The notes: generated by a model from the letters alone, not told the origin. A stretch of 64,000 nt of DNA from Streptomyces sp. NBC_01775 (GCF_035917675.1 NZ_CP109104.1:3534001-3598000), one strand, 5' to 3'; counted from the stretch's first letter, positions 52,047 through 61,486 are shown. Made by a program: numbers and translations.

Positions 52047-52868
52047 GTGAACGCATCTGCCAGTACGCACACCCCCGACGATCCCTACCGTTCCGCCGAC
52101 GAGGCCGCAGCGCGGCTGCGGGCGCTGACCGGTGCCGAAAGCCATGACGTGGCCCTCGTGATGGGCTCGGGCTGGGTCCCCGCAGCGGACGCGCTGGGTG
52201 TACCCGACCACGAGTTCGCCGTCACCGAGCTGCCCGGCTTCCCCCCGCCCACGGCGGCGGGCCACGCGGGCAAGGTCCGCTCGCACTCCCTCGGCGACAA
52301 GCGCGCGCTGGTCTTCCTCGGCCGCAACCACTACTACGAGAACCACGGCGTGTCCTCGGTCGCGCACGGCGTGCGCACGGCGGTCGCCGCCGGCTGCAAG
52401 ACGATAGTCCTGACCAACGGCTGCGGCGGTCTGCGCGAGGGCATGCGCCCGGGTCAGCCGGTCCTCATCAGCGACCACATCAACCTCACCGCCACCTCCC
52501 CCATCGTCGGCGCCAACTTCGTCGACCTCACCGACCTCTACTCGCCGCGGCTGCGCGCGCTGTGCCAGGAGATCGACCCGACGCTGGAAGAGGGCATCTA
52601 CGTCCAGTTCCCCGGGCCGCACTACGAGACGCCTGCCGAGATCGGTTACGTCCGGGCCATCGGCGGTGACCTGGTCGGCATGTCCACCGTTCTGGAGGCC
52701 ATCGCCGCACGGGAGGCGGGTGCCGAGGTGCTGGGCGTCTCGCTGGTCACCAACCTCGCCGCCGGGATGACGGGGGAGCCCCTCAACCACGAGGAGGTCC
52801 TCCAGGCCGGCCGGGACTCCGCGGCGCGCATGGGTTCGCTGCTCGCCCAGGTGCTGCACCGGCTCTGA
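52047..52868 (+). CDS. Purine nucleoside phosphorylase
   Basis: 273-residue trimeric PNP-type enzyme that splits (deoxy)inosine and (deoxy)guanosine with phosphate into base and (deoxy)ribose-1-phosphate. Markers: [68 protein letters not shown]. The GTG start lies six bases after a -10 box, so the mRNA is probably leaderless. With the downstream phospho-sugar mutase and deoC it forms a nucleoside salvage path. Confidence 0.93.
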   Translation: MNASASTHTPDDPYRSADEAAARLRALTGAESHDVALVMGSGWVPAADALGVPDHEFAVTELPGFPPPTAAGHAGKVRSHSLGDKRALVFLGRNHYYENHGVSSVAHGVRTAVAAGCKTIVLTNGCGGLREGMRPGQPVLISDHINLTATSPIVGANFVDLTDLYSPRLRALCQEIDPTLEEGIYVQFPGPHYETPAEIGYVRAIGGDLVGMSTVLEAIAAREAGAEVLGVSLVTNLAAGMTGEPLNHEEVLQAGRDSAARMGSLLAQVLHRL

Positions 52869-52949
52869 GCCCGGATCCTGGGTACGGGCCCCGCCCGCGC
52901 CCGGCCCGCGCCCGCTCGCCGACTGCTCGGACACCTTCCGGAGCTCCCT

Positions 52950-53080
52950 CCGGCTCCGACCGACCGACAGTCCGACCCCGACCGACAGTCCGACCCGCCC
53001 GTCCGGCTCCGCCCGACAGCTCGACCCCGGCCAACCGTCCGGCTCCGCCCACTCCGTCCCACTCCGACCGACCGTCCGAA
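52950..53080. repeat. CCGAC/CCGTC short repeats upstream of the sugar mutase gene
   Basis: A 130-base stretch composed of irregular CCGAC, GACCGAC and GTCCG units (for example CGACCGACAGTCCGAC twice). It lies in the leader before GTG 53097 and is low-complexity, with no clear structure. Confidence 0.6.
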
Positions 53081-53096
53081 AGGCAGGACAGGAACC

Positions 53097-55019
53097 GTGC
53101 GCGACGACCTGACCGCTCCCACGGAGGCCCCCACACCCGGGACCGACCCGGCGTCCGACCCGGCGACCGACCTGGCATCCGAGCAGGGGGCGCCCCCCGA
53201 CGGGCTGCGGGAGCGCGCCCGTGCCTGGCTGGCCGAGGACCCGGACCCGGAGACCCGCGAGGAGCTGGCCAAGCTCCTCGAAGCCGGGACCACCGACGCG
53301 GACGACGAGCTGCGCGACCGCTTCTCGGGCACCCTCCAGTTCGGTACCGCCGGGCTGCGCGGTGAGCTGGGCGCGGGCCCCATGCGGATGAACCGCGCCC
53401 TGGTCATCCGAGCCGCCGCCGGGATCGCCGCGTACCTGCGGGAGACGTACCCGCGGGAGGCGCACCCGCGGGAGGCGCACCCGCGGGAGGCGCACCCGCG
53501 GGAGAACGGGCCCTCGCGCGGGGGCACTCCCGGGGCCGGGAACGAGGCGGCGCCCCTGGTCGTGATCGGTTACGACGCGCGCCACAAGAGCGCCGACTTC
53601 GCGCGGGACACCGCCGCGGTGATGACCGGCGCGGGCCTGCGCGCGGCCACGCTCCCCGAGCCGCTGCCGACCCCTGTGCTCGCCTACGCCGTACGGCACC
53701 TGGGCGCCGCCGCCGGGATCATGGTGACCGCCAGTCACAACCCGCCGCGCGACAACGGCTACAAGGTCTACCTCGGCGACGGCCTTCAGATCGTGCCGCC
53801 CGCCGACGGTGACATCGCGGCCCGCATCGCTGCCGTCGGACCGCTCGCCGGAGTGCCCAGGCCGGCCTCCGGCTGGCAGGTGCTGGGTGAGGACGTGCTG
53901 GACGCCTACCTCGCGCGCACCGGCGCGGTGCTGACGGAGGGCTCCTCGCGCGCGGTCCGCGTCGTCCACACGTCGATGCACGGGGTGGGCCACCGCACGG
54001 CGCGCCTCGCCTTCGAACGCGCGGGCTTCCCCACCCCGGTCGCAGTGCCCGAACAGGCCGAGCCCGACCCCGATTTCTCCACCGTCGCCTTCCCGAACCC
54101 GGAGGAGCCCGGCGCGATGGACCTCGCCTTCGCCACGGCCCGGACCTGGGCCCAGGAGCACGGCGAGGCGCCCGACGTGATCATCGCCAACGATCCGGAC
54201 GCCGACCGCTGCGGCGTCGCGGTGCCCGACGCGGAAGCCGGGGCCGGCTGGCGGATGCTGCGCGGTGACCAGGTCGGCGCGCTGCTGGCCACTCACCTGA
54301 TCCGCAAGCGGGCCAAGGGCACCTTCGCGACCACCATCGTCTCCTCCTCCCTGCTGTCGCGTATCGCCGCCGCGGCGGACCTGCCGTACGAGGAGACGCT
54401 GACCGGCTTCAAGTGGCTGGCCCGCGTCGACGGACTGCGCTACGGCTACGAGGAAGCGCTTGGATACTGCGTCGACCCGGAGGGCGTCCGCGACAAGGAC
54501 GGCATCACCGCCGCGCTGCTCGTCGCCGAACTGGCGGCCGAGCTGAAGCAGGCCGGGCGCACGCTGTCCGAGCTGCTGGACGAGCTCGACGTCGAGTACG
54601 GGGTCCACGCCACCGACCAGCTCTCGGTGCGCGTGGAGGATCTCTCGCTCATCTCCGACGCGATGGTGCGGCTGCGTGCCGAGCCGCCGACCACGCTGGG
54701 CGGGCTGCGTGTCGCGGAGGCCGAGGACCTGAACCAGGGCACGGACACCCTGCCGCCGACCGACGGCCTGCGCTATCGCCTCGCGGGGGCGGGGCCAGGG
54801 TCGGGGTCGGGGTCGGAGTCGGGGGCAGGCTCGGGGGACGAGGGCATCGGCGGCGGCCGGGTCATCGTCCGGCCCAGCGGTACCGAGCCCAAGCTCAAGT
54901 GCTATCTGGAGGTCGTCGTCCCGGTGAGCGGCCCCGCCGGCCTCGCCCCGGCACGGAAACGGGCGGCGGGCGTGCTGAGCCGTATCAAGGACGACCTCAA
55001 CACCGCAGCGGGATTCTGA
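53097..55019 (+). CDS. Phospho-sugar mutase (phosphopentomutase/phosphoglucomutase family)
   Basis: 640 residues. The four alpha-D-phosphohexomutase domains include the catalytic serine S213 in TASHNPPRDNGYK, the metal loop DPDADR and the phosphate loop RPSGTEPKLKCY. This long form is usually annotated phosphomannomutase/phosphoglucomutase; beside a nucleoside phosphorylase and deoC it could act as the phosphopentomutase converting (deoxy)ribose-1- to -5-phosphate. Variable inserts include a PREAH repeat (53450-53500) and a Gly/Ser run near residue 560-580. Co-directional with purine nucleoside phosphorylase. Confidence 0.9.
   Translation: MRDDLTAPTEAPTPGTDPASDPATDLASEQGAPPDGLRERARAWLAEDPDPETREELAKLLEAGTTDADDELRDRFSGTLQFGTAGLRGELGAGPMRMNRALVIRAAAGIAAYLRETYPREAHPREAHPREAHPRENGPSRGGTPGAGNEAAPLVVIGYDARHKSADFARDTAAVMTGAGLRAATLPEPLPTPVLAYAVRHLGAAAGIMVTASHNPPRDNGYKVYLGDGLQIVPPADGDIAARIAAVGPLAGVPRPASGWQVLGEDVLDAYLARTGAVLTEGSSRAVRVVHTSMHGVGHRTARLAFERAGFPTPVAVPEQAEPDPDFSTVAFPNPEEPGAMDLAFATARTWAQEHGEAPDVIIANDPDADRCGVAVPDAEAGAGWRMLRGDQVGALLATHLIRKRAKGTFATTIVSSSLLSRIAAAADLPYEETLTGFKWLARVDGLRYGYEEALGYCVDPEGVRDKDGITAALLVAELAAELKQAGRTLSELLDELDVEYGVHATDQLSVRVEDLSLISDAMVRLRAEPPTTLGGLRVAEAEDLNQGTDTLPPTDGLRYRLAGAGPGSGSGSESGAGSGDEGIGGGRVIVRPSGTEPKLKCYLEVVVPVSGPAGLAPARKRAAGVLSRIKDDLNTAAGF
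53448..53504. repeat. In-frame 12-bp repeat (PREAH-type)
   Basis: About four copies of a CCGCGGGAGGCGCAC-like unit give the residues YPREAHPREAHPREAHPREN within a surface loop, a slippage-prone site in frame. Confidence 0.75.
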
Positions 55020-55037
55020 CAGCTGAGAGGAGCCCTC

Positions 55038-55886
55038 ATGTGGAGCGGCGAGCGGCTCGACCTTGATGCCTATCTGGCGCGCCTGGGGTACGAGGGAGAG
55101 CGCGCGCCCACGCTGGAGACGCTGCGCGCGCTCCACCGCGCCCATGTGCTGTCGGTGCGCTGGGACAACCTGGACAGCTTTCTGTACCGGTCGGTCTCCC
55201 TCGACCTGGACGACCTCCAGGACAAGCTGGTGCGCCGCACCCGGGGCGGCTACTGCTTCGAGCACGCCATCCTCTACGCGGCGGCCCTGGAGCGGCTCGG
55301 CTTCCGTTTCACCGCTGTCTCGGGGCGGGTGCAGCTCGGCGCCGAGAAGATCCTCCCGGCGACCCACGCGATGATGCTCGTCGAACTCGACGGGCACCGC
55401 TGGCTGAGCGACATCGGCTTCGGCGCGAGCCCGCTGGCCCCCATCGAGCTGGTGGAGGGCCCGGCGGGCAACGAGGTCACCGTCGAGGGCTGGGCCTTCT
55501 GGCTGCGCCGCCAGGAGGTCACCCCGGGCGCCGACGGCTGGGCCCTCCACCACGGCGACGGTCACGGGGGCTGGGTGCTGCGGCACAACTTCACGGAGAA
55601 CCCGCAGTACCCCGTCGACTACGAGCTGGCCAACCACTACGTCGCCACCGGCGGGCACTCCCCGTTCAACCGCCGCCCCTTCATCCAGCGTGCGCGCGCC
55701 GACCGCGTCGACCAGCTCGACACCCGCACCTGGATGACGACGGGCCCCGCGCACCCGGATCCGTACGAAAAGCGCGAACTGGAGCCGTACGAGCTGCCTA
55801 AGCTGCTTCTCGACACCTTCGGTATCGAACTGTCGCCGGAGGAAGCGGAGTTGCTGGTGGGCCGGGTGAGCGAGCTGCCCGACTGA
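55038..55886 (+). CDS. nat: Arylamine N-acetyltransferase
   Basis: 282 residues. The Cys-His-Asp triad is present: Cys73 in RGGYCFEHAILYA, His109 in ATHAMMLVELDG and Asp124 in WLSDIGFG. NAT enzymes transfer acetyl from acetyl-CoA to arylamines and hydrazines; in Streptomyces they also close amide bonds in ansamycin-type metabolites, but there is no such cluster here. It begins 18 bases after the mutase gene with GAGAGGAG upstream and runs into the CHAT gene 51 bases later, so the three may share a transcript. Confidence 0.93.
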   Translation: MWSGERLDLDAYLARLGYEGERAPTLETLRALHRAHVLSVRWDNLDSFLYRSVSLDLDDLQDKLVRRTRGGYCFEHAILYAAALERLGFRFTAVSGRVQLGAEKILPATHAMMLVELDGHRWLSDIGFGASPLAPIELVEGPAGNEVTVEGWAFWLRRQEVTPGADGWALHHGDGHGGWVLRHNFTENPQYPVDYELANHYVATGGHSPFNRRPFIQRARADRVDQLDTRTWMTTGPAHPDPYEKRELEPYELPKLLLDTFGIELSPEEAELLVGRVSELPD

Positions 55887-55937
55887 GAGGGCCGGCCCGG
55901 TCGGTCCGACCGGCGGGACGGCGGAGGAGGCGCACAC

Positions 55938-58616
55938 GTGGGCGGAGGGGAGCGCGGGCGCCTCGCGGGATGGTGGCGCCGTCTTACGGGAGGGCGGGCG
56001 CGAAAAGCGCGGTGTGCCGCCGAGGAGCGGCGTCACACCGCCCAGGTCGCGACGCCCCGCGCGCTCATCACGGCCCATCGCGTCGCCGTGGTGAGCCTGC
56101 GGGGCGGTGCGGGCAAGACCACGACCGTGCTCGGCCTGGCCTCCACCGTGGCGGTGCGGCGACGCCGCAACGGCCTCGCCGTCGCGGCGGTGGACACCGA
56201 CCAGGAGGCGGGCACCCTGGGCCCCCGCGCCGGCAAGAGGGGCCACACTCCCATGCGCGCTCTCGCCATGGCGCTGTCCAGGTCGAACGACGCAGAGCAT
56301 GTGAGGGGCTTCGGCACCCCGTGGCGCGGGCAACTGATGCTCTACGCCCACGGCACGGGCGCGGCCGACGACATGGCCCTCTTCGACCCCGCCGACTACC
56401 GGCACGTCCTCGAAGCGCTCATCCCGCACTTCGGGCTCATCGTCACCGACACCGGCACCGGCCTGGGCCACGGGGCTGCCCGGACGGCGCTGGATATGGC
56501 CGCCCAGGTGGTGCTCGTCTGCACGCCCTCGGCCGACGGCGCGCGCGACGCGGACGCCGCCGTCGACTGGCTGGAGACGCAGGGCTACGCCGACCTGGTC
56601 CGGCGCGCCGTAGCCGTCGTCACCACCCTCCGGGACGGGGTCGCCCACGCGGAGGCGGCGGCGGATCTCGCGGACCACCTGCGCACCCGTTGCGGGGACG
56701 CTGTCGTCGTCCCCTACGACGAACAGCTCGCGGCCGGCGCGGAGTTCGACCCGGATGCCCTGCGGGACCGTACCCGTGGCGCTTATCTGGCACTGGCGGC
56801 GCTGGTCGTGGCGGAGCTCCCCCGCAGGGAGGCAGGCGGCGGCGCCCCGGGCCCGCCCATGTCGTGGGGGCCGCCGCGGCCCCCGTACGCGTACCCGGAA
56901 CCCAGCGACTCCCGGCTCCCCCAGGCCCCTGTCCAGCAACAGGCGTGGGAGCCACCGGCGCCCCAGCCGCCTCCGCCTTCACCCTCGCTCCCGCCCTCAC
57001 CTCCGCCCTCATCTCCGGCACCGGCACCCGGCCCGCGCCCCAGGCCCGCGCCCAAACCCGCGCCCGAGCCCAAGTCCGCGCCCAGTCCCGCGCCCAGACC
57101 CAAGCCCGCGCCCAGACCCAAGTCCAAGCCCGCGCCCCCGCCCGAACCCCGCGCGCTCGTCGCCGAGCTGGCGCAGCAGGCGGCGCCGGACAGGGCCGTG
57201 CCGCTGCACGTCCAGGTCGTACGGGGCACCCTGCGGGGCGGGGCGGTGCTGCGGCCGTTCGTGGTGCCCGAGGAGGGCGCGGCGCTGCACATCACCGTGC
57301 ACGCGCCGGGGCTGGTGGCCGTCGACGACCTCCAGCAGGACGTGCTCGTGCCCCTCGGCGCGGACTCCGACGTCCTCCGCTTCACCCTGCGCACCGTCGA
57401 GCCCGGCCTGCACCAGGTGACCGTACGCGCGTTCCGGGGCGGCACGTTCCTGGGCGAGGTGCGCTGCCAGATCTCCGTACGGGACGGCTCGGTCACCCGC
57501 GACGGTCCCCGGCGCACGGCGGAGCTGCCCAGCGTGGCGTTCGACCCGGGCGAGGTCACCCTCCAGGTGCTGAGGGACGACGCGACCGGCTCGTACACCT
57601 TCCAGCTCCTGAGCGAGACCTGCTACGCGCCCGAGCCGTTCCGCTTCCGCTCCGGGGACCCGCACGGTGCGGCCGAGCGCATCTACGACGAGCTGCGGCG
57701 GGCCGCACGCGAGGGCGGCCCGCCGCTGGGGGCCGACGCGGCGGCAGTGGCCGAGGACGCGGCGCGGCTGCGCGGCCGGCTGCGCAACCATGGGGTCCAG
57801 CTGTGGACCTCGGCCGTGCCGGAGGCGGTGCAGCGGCAGTTCTGGGAGCAGGCGGACCGCATCAGCGCGCTGACCGTGCTCGGCGAGCACGACATCATCC
57901 CCTGGGAGCTGCTGTATCCGCTCAACGAGGGCCGCGAGGACCGGGGGTTTCTCGCGGAGTGGCTGCCCGTCGTACGCCGTACGTTCGGCCAGGACCGGGT
58001 GCGCAGCCTCGTGCTGCCGGGGGCGGCGTTCGTGGTGCCGCCGGGCTCGCCCGAGGAAGCGGTGCGGGAGGTGACCTCCCTGCGGGAGCGGCTCGGGGAC
58101 GGGGTCCTCGACGCGGGTGTTCTCAGCGACCGCGCCACGCTCACCGACCTGATCGAGGCGGGGCACGGGGGGCTGCTGCACTTCGCCTGCCACAACGCCT
58201 TCACCGGCGGCGGGTCGTGCGTGACCATGGCGGACGGCACTTTCGACCCCGTCGACCTGGCGTCGGCCGCGCAGTTGCGCAGTCTGCGCGGCACGCGTCC
58301 GCTGGTCTTCTTCAACTCCTGCCGCAGCGCGGGAGAGATCGACTGGTTCGGGGCCTCGCTGGGCTGGGCGCCGCAGTTCCTCCAGGCGGGCGCGGGCGCG
58401 TTCGTCGGAACGCTGTGGCCCGTACGCTCCGAGTCGGCGCTGCGCTTCGCGGACGCGTTCTACCGCGAACTGCTGGAGGAGGGCGAGCCGTTGGGCCGCG
58501 CCTCGCTGCACGCGCGCCGAGCGATCCGCGACCAGCACGGCGATCCGACGTGGCTGGCCTACGCGGTCTACGGGAGCCCGGCGGCGACGGTACGGTCTGC
58601 GGAGTCCGGCGTCTGA
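55938..58616 (+). CDS. ParA/MinD-type ATPase fused to a CHAT peptidase domain
   Basis: 892 residues. Residues 1-40 are basic. About 46-295 form a MinD/ParA-like (TadZ/EspI-like) ATPase with a deviant Walker A, LRGGAGKTT, with Lys60, then VAAVDTDQEAGTLGP (switch I) and IVTDTGTGLGHGAA (switch II). About 300-405 are a long Pro/Ala/Lys linker (PAPGPRPRPAPKPAPEPKSA). About 415-515 is a beta-sandwich region (LHVQVVRGTLRGGAVLRPFVV...LHQVTVRAFRGGTFLGEVRC). The C-terminus is a CHAT caspase-like domain: ALTVLGEHDIIPWELLYP, His752 in HFACHN and Cys795 in FNSCRSAG, ending FVGTLWPVRSESALRFADAFYRELL. GTG 55938 follows GGAGGAGG. I infer an ATPase-gated protease; the target is unknown. Confidence 0.85.
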   Translation: MGGGERGRLAGWWRRLTGGRARKARCAAEERRHTAQVATPRALITAHRVAVVSLRGGAGKTTTVLGLASTVAVRRRRNGLAVAAVDTDQEAGTLGPRAGKRGHTPMRALAMALSRSNDAEHVRGFGTPWRGQLMLYAHGTGAADDMALFDPADYRHVLEALIPHFGLIVTDTGTGLGHGAARTALDMAAQVVLVCTPSADGARDADAAVDWLETQGYADLVRRAVAVVTTLRDGVAHAEAAADLADHLRTRCGDAVVVPYDEQLAAGAEFDPDALRDRTRGAYLALAALVVAELPRREAGGGAPGPPMSWGPPRPPYAYPEPSDSRLPQAPVQQQAWEPPAPQPPPPSPSLPPSPPPSSPAPAPGPRPRPAPKPAPEPKSAPSPAPRPKPAPRPKSKPAPPPEPRALVAELAQQAAPDRAVPLHVQVVRGTLRGGAVLRPFVVPEEGAALHITVHAPGLVAVDDLQQDVLVPLGADSDVLRFTLRTVEPGLHQVTVRAFRGGTFLGEVRCQISVRDGSVTRDGPRRTAELPSVAFDPGEVTLQVLRDDATGSYTFQLLSETCYAPEPFRFRSGDPHGAAERIYDELRRAAREGGPPLGADAAAVAEDAARLRGRLRNHGVQLWTSAVPEAVQRQFWEQADRISALTVLGEHDIIPWELLYPLNEGREDRGFLAEWLPVVRRTFGQDRVRSLVLPGAAFVVPPGSPEEAVREVTSLRERLGDGVLDAGVLSDRATLTDLIEAGHGGLLHFACHNAFTGGGSCVTMADGTFDPVDLASAAQLRSLRGTRPLVFFNSCRSAGEIDWFGASLGWAPQFLQAGAGAFVGTLWPVRSESALRFADAFYRELLEEGEPLGRASLHARRAIRDQHGDPTWLAYAVYGSPAATVRSAESGV

Positions 58617-58659
58617 GCGGGGTTCCTTTCCTGCCTGTGGGGCCACGGGCGGGGCGGCT

Positions 58660-58770
58660 ACGGGGCCGACGGCTACCGGGTGACGCTGCCGGACCGGCGG
58701 CTACCGGGTGGCGGCTGACGGGTGACGAGTGACGAGTGACGGCTGCCGGGTCGCGGCTACCGGGTGGCGA
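58660..58770. repeat. Repeated CGGCTACCGGGTG motifs after the CHAT gene
   Basis: The 13-mer occurs near 58670, 58698 and 58754; the last copy contains the stop codon of the convergent PH-domain gene. The other copies look like duplications of that gene's 3' end. Confidence 0.55.
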
Positions 58771-59653
58771 GGAGGACGGCCAGCAGGATCGCTCCCGCGA
58801 GGGCCGGGACGAGGATCTCGAACGACCAGCGGACGGCGACCGACCCCTGGGCCTCTGTCTTCTGCCCATGCGTCTCGACGAGTTCGCGGATCTCGTCGAT
58901 CGCCTGGTCCGACGTGGCCCGGCTCTCCGCCGGCTCCGAGTCCCCCACGGCGAGGTCCGGCATCCGCCGCCCGCCGAACAGCCCCCCGGCGCCCATCGTC
59001 GGCGACTTGCCCGAGGCCACGCGCTCGTTGTGCCGGGTGGCCTTCTTACGGGCGCGCAGCGAGACGGGGATGGACCACATCTGGTACTTCACGCCGTCCG
59101 CGATCACCTCGCTGGAATACCCGGCGCGGACCGATTCGACGGTGCCCCACGGCATCTCGACCGTCCGGAAAGGGTTGCGCACCCGCAGCCGGGTCTCGCC
59201 CGCGAACACGGCGGGCCGCAGCGTGAACGCCACGACGAGCGGCGCGGCGAACAGCAGCCCGGCGAGCGCGAGCCACGGGGTGCGGCCGTCGCCGCCGATC
59301 ACGGCGTCGGTCACGAGCCAGCCCCCGAGCGCGAGCAGCACCACGCCGCCGGCCATCCCGGCTGCCGAACGGAAGATCCGGTCGGCGAACCGGGGCCCGT
59401 CGTCCGCGTCGGGGGTCGTGCCGTCGGGGGACGTGCCATCAGCGGTCGTGCCGTCAGCGGTCTCGTGGCCGGGTCCCACGTCGTCGGGTCCCACCTCGTC
59501 GGGGGCCACGTCGTCGGAGGCCGTGTCGTCGAGGGCCGCGCGCTCCTCCTCGCCCGCGCCGCTCTTCCCGCTCGGCTCGGCGGAATCCGTGCTCCCCTCC
59601 GCTCTCCCGGACCGCCGGCCCGCGCCGCTCCCGCTCTCGTGCTCGCTCGTCAT
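58757..59653 (-). CDS. PH-domain membrane protein
   Basis: 298 residues. An acidic, Asp/Gly/Thr-rich N-terminus of about 85 residues (ADGTTADGTSPDGTTPDADD) is followed by two hydrophobic segments (GMAGGVVLLALGGWLV; WLALAGLLFAAPLVVAFTL), a PH-like beta domain (RLRVRNPFRTVEMPWGTVESVRAGYSSEVIADGVKYQMWSIPVSL) and a final membrane helix (WSFEILVPALAGAILLAVLLA). Bacterial PH domains of this class are envelope-stress associated, but the role here is unknown. Convergent with the CHAT gene. ATG 59653 chosen; GTG/ATG starts upstream give an unlikely extension. Confidence 0.82.
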   Translation of the reverse strand: MTSEHESGSGAGRRSGRAEGSTDSAEPSGKSGAGEEERAALDDTASDDVAPDEVGPDDVGPGHETADGTTADGTSPDGTTPDADDGPRFADRIFRSAAGMAGGVVLLALGGWLVTDAVIGGDGRTPWLALAGLLFAAPLVVAFTLRPAVFAGETRLRVRNPFRTVEMPWGTVESVRAGYSSEVIADGVKYQMWSIPVSLRARKKATRHNERVASGKSPTMGAGGLFGGRRMPDLAVGDSEPAESRATSDQAIDEIRELVETHGQKTEAQGSVAVRWSFEILVPALAGAILLAVLLATR

Positions 59654-59878
59654 GCGACCGATTGTGCCGGACCGTCCGGATGACGGACATTGCGGTACGG
59701 CATCGATGCCCCCACCTGCGGGCAACCCGGATACGCGTCAGGTGTCCGCCACGAACGGTGTTGCGCGCCGGTGGCCGAGAAGTGATCAGACCGGGTGCAT
59801 GCGTAGTCGACCTCTGATGTTGTCGTGCCGCAATATGCTCTGGATTTCTTCTGTGTCAGCTGTAAGCCGGAGGTGTGC

Positions 59879-61336
59879 ATGCGCAGAGCCGTTGTACTCG
59901 GAGGGAGCATCGCGGGGTTACTGGCCGCACGGGTGCTCAGCGACCACGCCGAGGAGGTGGTACTCCTCGAACGCGACGAGGTCGCGATGTCGCCCGACGC
60001 CGTGCACGGCTACGAGCCCCGGCCGGGTGTCCCGCAGGGCACTCAGATGCACGCGCTGCTGGACGGGGGCCGCAGGCACATCGACCGCTTGTTTCCCGAT
60101 TTCTCCACCGAACTCGTGGCTGACGGCGCCGCGTGCGCGGACTCGGGAGAGGATGCGCACGCTTTCCTCGGGGGCCGGTGCAAGGTGCTGGTCCACGGTC
60201 TGGAGATCATCAGCGCCACGCGGCCCTTCCTGGAGGCACACCTCCGCCGCCGGGTGTGGGCGCTCGGCAATGTGCGCCGGGTCAACGGCAGCGTGTGCGG
60301 ACTCGTGTTCACCGGGGACCGGGTGAGCGCCGTACGGTACGCGGGTGTCGGCGCGGTCGCCGACACAAACGCGGGGGCCGACACGAACGCGGGTGCGGGC
60401 GCGGGGGCGGGGGCGGGGGCAGGCACCGGCACCGGCACCGGCACCGGCACCGGCACCGGCACCGGCGACGAGGACGTGCTGGCCGCCGACCTGGTGGTCG
60501 ACGCGACCGGCCGGGGCAGCCGGATCGGCGCCTGGCTGAAGGAGGGTGGCTGGCCGGAGCCGCCCATGCAGCGGATGAGCGTGGATCTCGGTTACGCCAC
60601 CGCGCTGTTCCGCCGCCCCGCGGGATCGCCCGGCGCGGCCGTGGCACAGTCCCTGACGGCCCTTCCGGACGGCCGGGTACGGCTGGGGACCCTGGGCCGG
60701 GTCGAAGGCGATCGGTGGATCGTCCTGGTGGCCGGGTACGCGGACGACCGACCGGGCCGGAGCATGGAGGGGTTCCTCCTCCGCTGCAAGGAAGACCCGG
60801 CAGCGCCTTTCCGCGAGCTGGCCGAGGAGGGTGAGCCGATCGGCGAGCCGCTCACCTACCGGCATCCGGACAATCGTCGGCGCGACTTCCACCGGCTGGA
60901 CCGGTTCCCCGCCGGACTCGTCGCGGTCGGCGACGCCCTGGCTTCCTTCAACCCCATCTACGGCCAAGGCATGTCCTCCGCCGCGATGCACGCCTCCTGC
61001 CTCGCGTCCTACCTCGCATCCAGCCCCTCGCTCCGAGAGCCGGCCTGGCCGTACTTCAACAAGGCCCGGGCCGTCGTGGACGACGCATGGCAGACATCAG
61101 CTCTCAACGACCTGAAGATGCCGCACGTCACCGACGCGCGGCCACGGGGATTCGCCGTAACTTCCCGGCTCAGCGACGTCATCCTCCGGGCCTCGGTGAC
61201 CGATCCGGTGGTACACCGGCGCCTCCTGGACGTGATGCACATGCTCTCCCCCGCGAAGACGCTGCTCGACCCCCGGACGCTCCTGCGGGCGGCGTGGGCG
61301 GTACGCGGACGCCACAACACGGACGCCTTGAACTGA
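59879..61336 (+). CDS. FAD-dependent oxidoreductase with TTA codon and GA/GT repeat insert
   Basis: 485 residues. FAD-binding Rossmann fold at the N-terminus (VVLGGSIAGLLAARVLSDHAEEVVLLERD) and the second FAD motif VAVGDALASFNPIYGQGMSSAAMHA place it in the PHBH/squalene-epoxidase-like flavoprotein group. Residue 14 is encoded by TTA (59918-59920), so translation should need the bldA tRNA. At about residues 166-201 a low-complexity run of Gly-Ala then Gly-Thr is encoded by repeats of GGCACC/GGGGGC type (about 60400-60466). RBS GGAGG at 59869. Substrate unknown. Confidence 0.85.
   Translation: MRRAVVLGGSIAGLLAARVLSDHAEEVVLLERDEVAMSPDAVHGYEPRPGVPQGTQMHALLDGGRRHIDRLFPDFSTELVADGAACADSGEDAHAFLGGRCKVLVHGLEIISATRPFLEAHLRRRVWALGNVRRVNGSVCGLVFTGDRVSAVRYAGVGAVADTNAGADTNAGAGAGAGAGAGTGTGTGTGTGTGTGDEDVLAADLVVDATGRGSRIGAWLKEGGWPEPPMQRMSVDLGYATALFRRPAGSPGAAVAQSLTALPDGRVRLGTLGRVEGDRWIVLVAGYADDRPGRSMEGFLLRCKEDPAAPFRELAEEGEPIGEPLTYRHPDNRRRDFHRLDRFPAGLVAVGDALASFNPIYGQGMSSAAMHASCLASYLASSPSLREPAWPYFNKARAVVDDAWQTSALNDLKMPHVTDARPRGFAVTSRLSDVILRASVTDPVVHRRLLDVMHMLSPAKTLLDPRTLLRAAWAVRGRHNTDALN
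60405..60466. repeat. Hexanucleotide microsatellite in the FAD oxidoreductase gene
   Basis: GGGGGC repeats followed by about seven units of ACCGGC give Gly-Ala then Gly-Thr repeats in frame. Prone to length change in multiples of two residues. Confidence 0.85.
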
Positions 61337-61486
61337 CACCCTGAGCTGACGCCCTGAACTGACGCCCGAGTCCGAGTCAGCAGGAGCGGAGTCCCGGTGC
61401 TGCCCGAGCTCTCGGGCTCGGGCAGCCCGTCCGGCATGGGGCAGCACGCCGCACCGGCCTGACCTGCGGCGGCTCACGGAGGAGGA

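Noticed and set aside
53097..55019. Gene name deoB for the sugar mutase
   Set aside because: The sequence is of the alpha-D-phosphohexomutase superfamily, not the alkaline-phosphatase-like DeoB. A phosphopentomutase role is only inferred from context.
52011..56939. A 1,642-codon minus-strand reading frame across the phosphorylase, mutase, NAT and CHAT genes
   Set aside because: It is antisense to well-supported genes with family motifs. High GC content makes long spurious frames common, and its translated content is low-complexity and Gly/Arg-rich.
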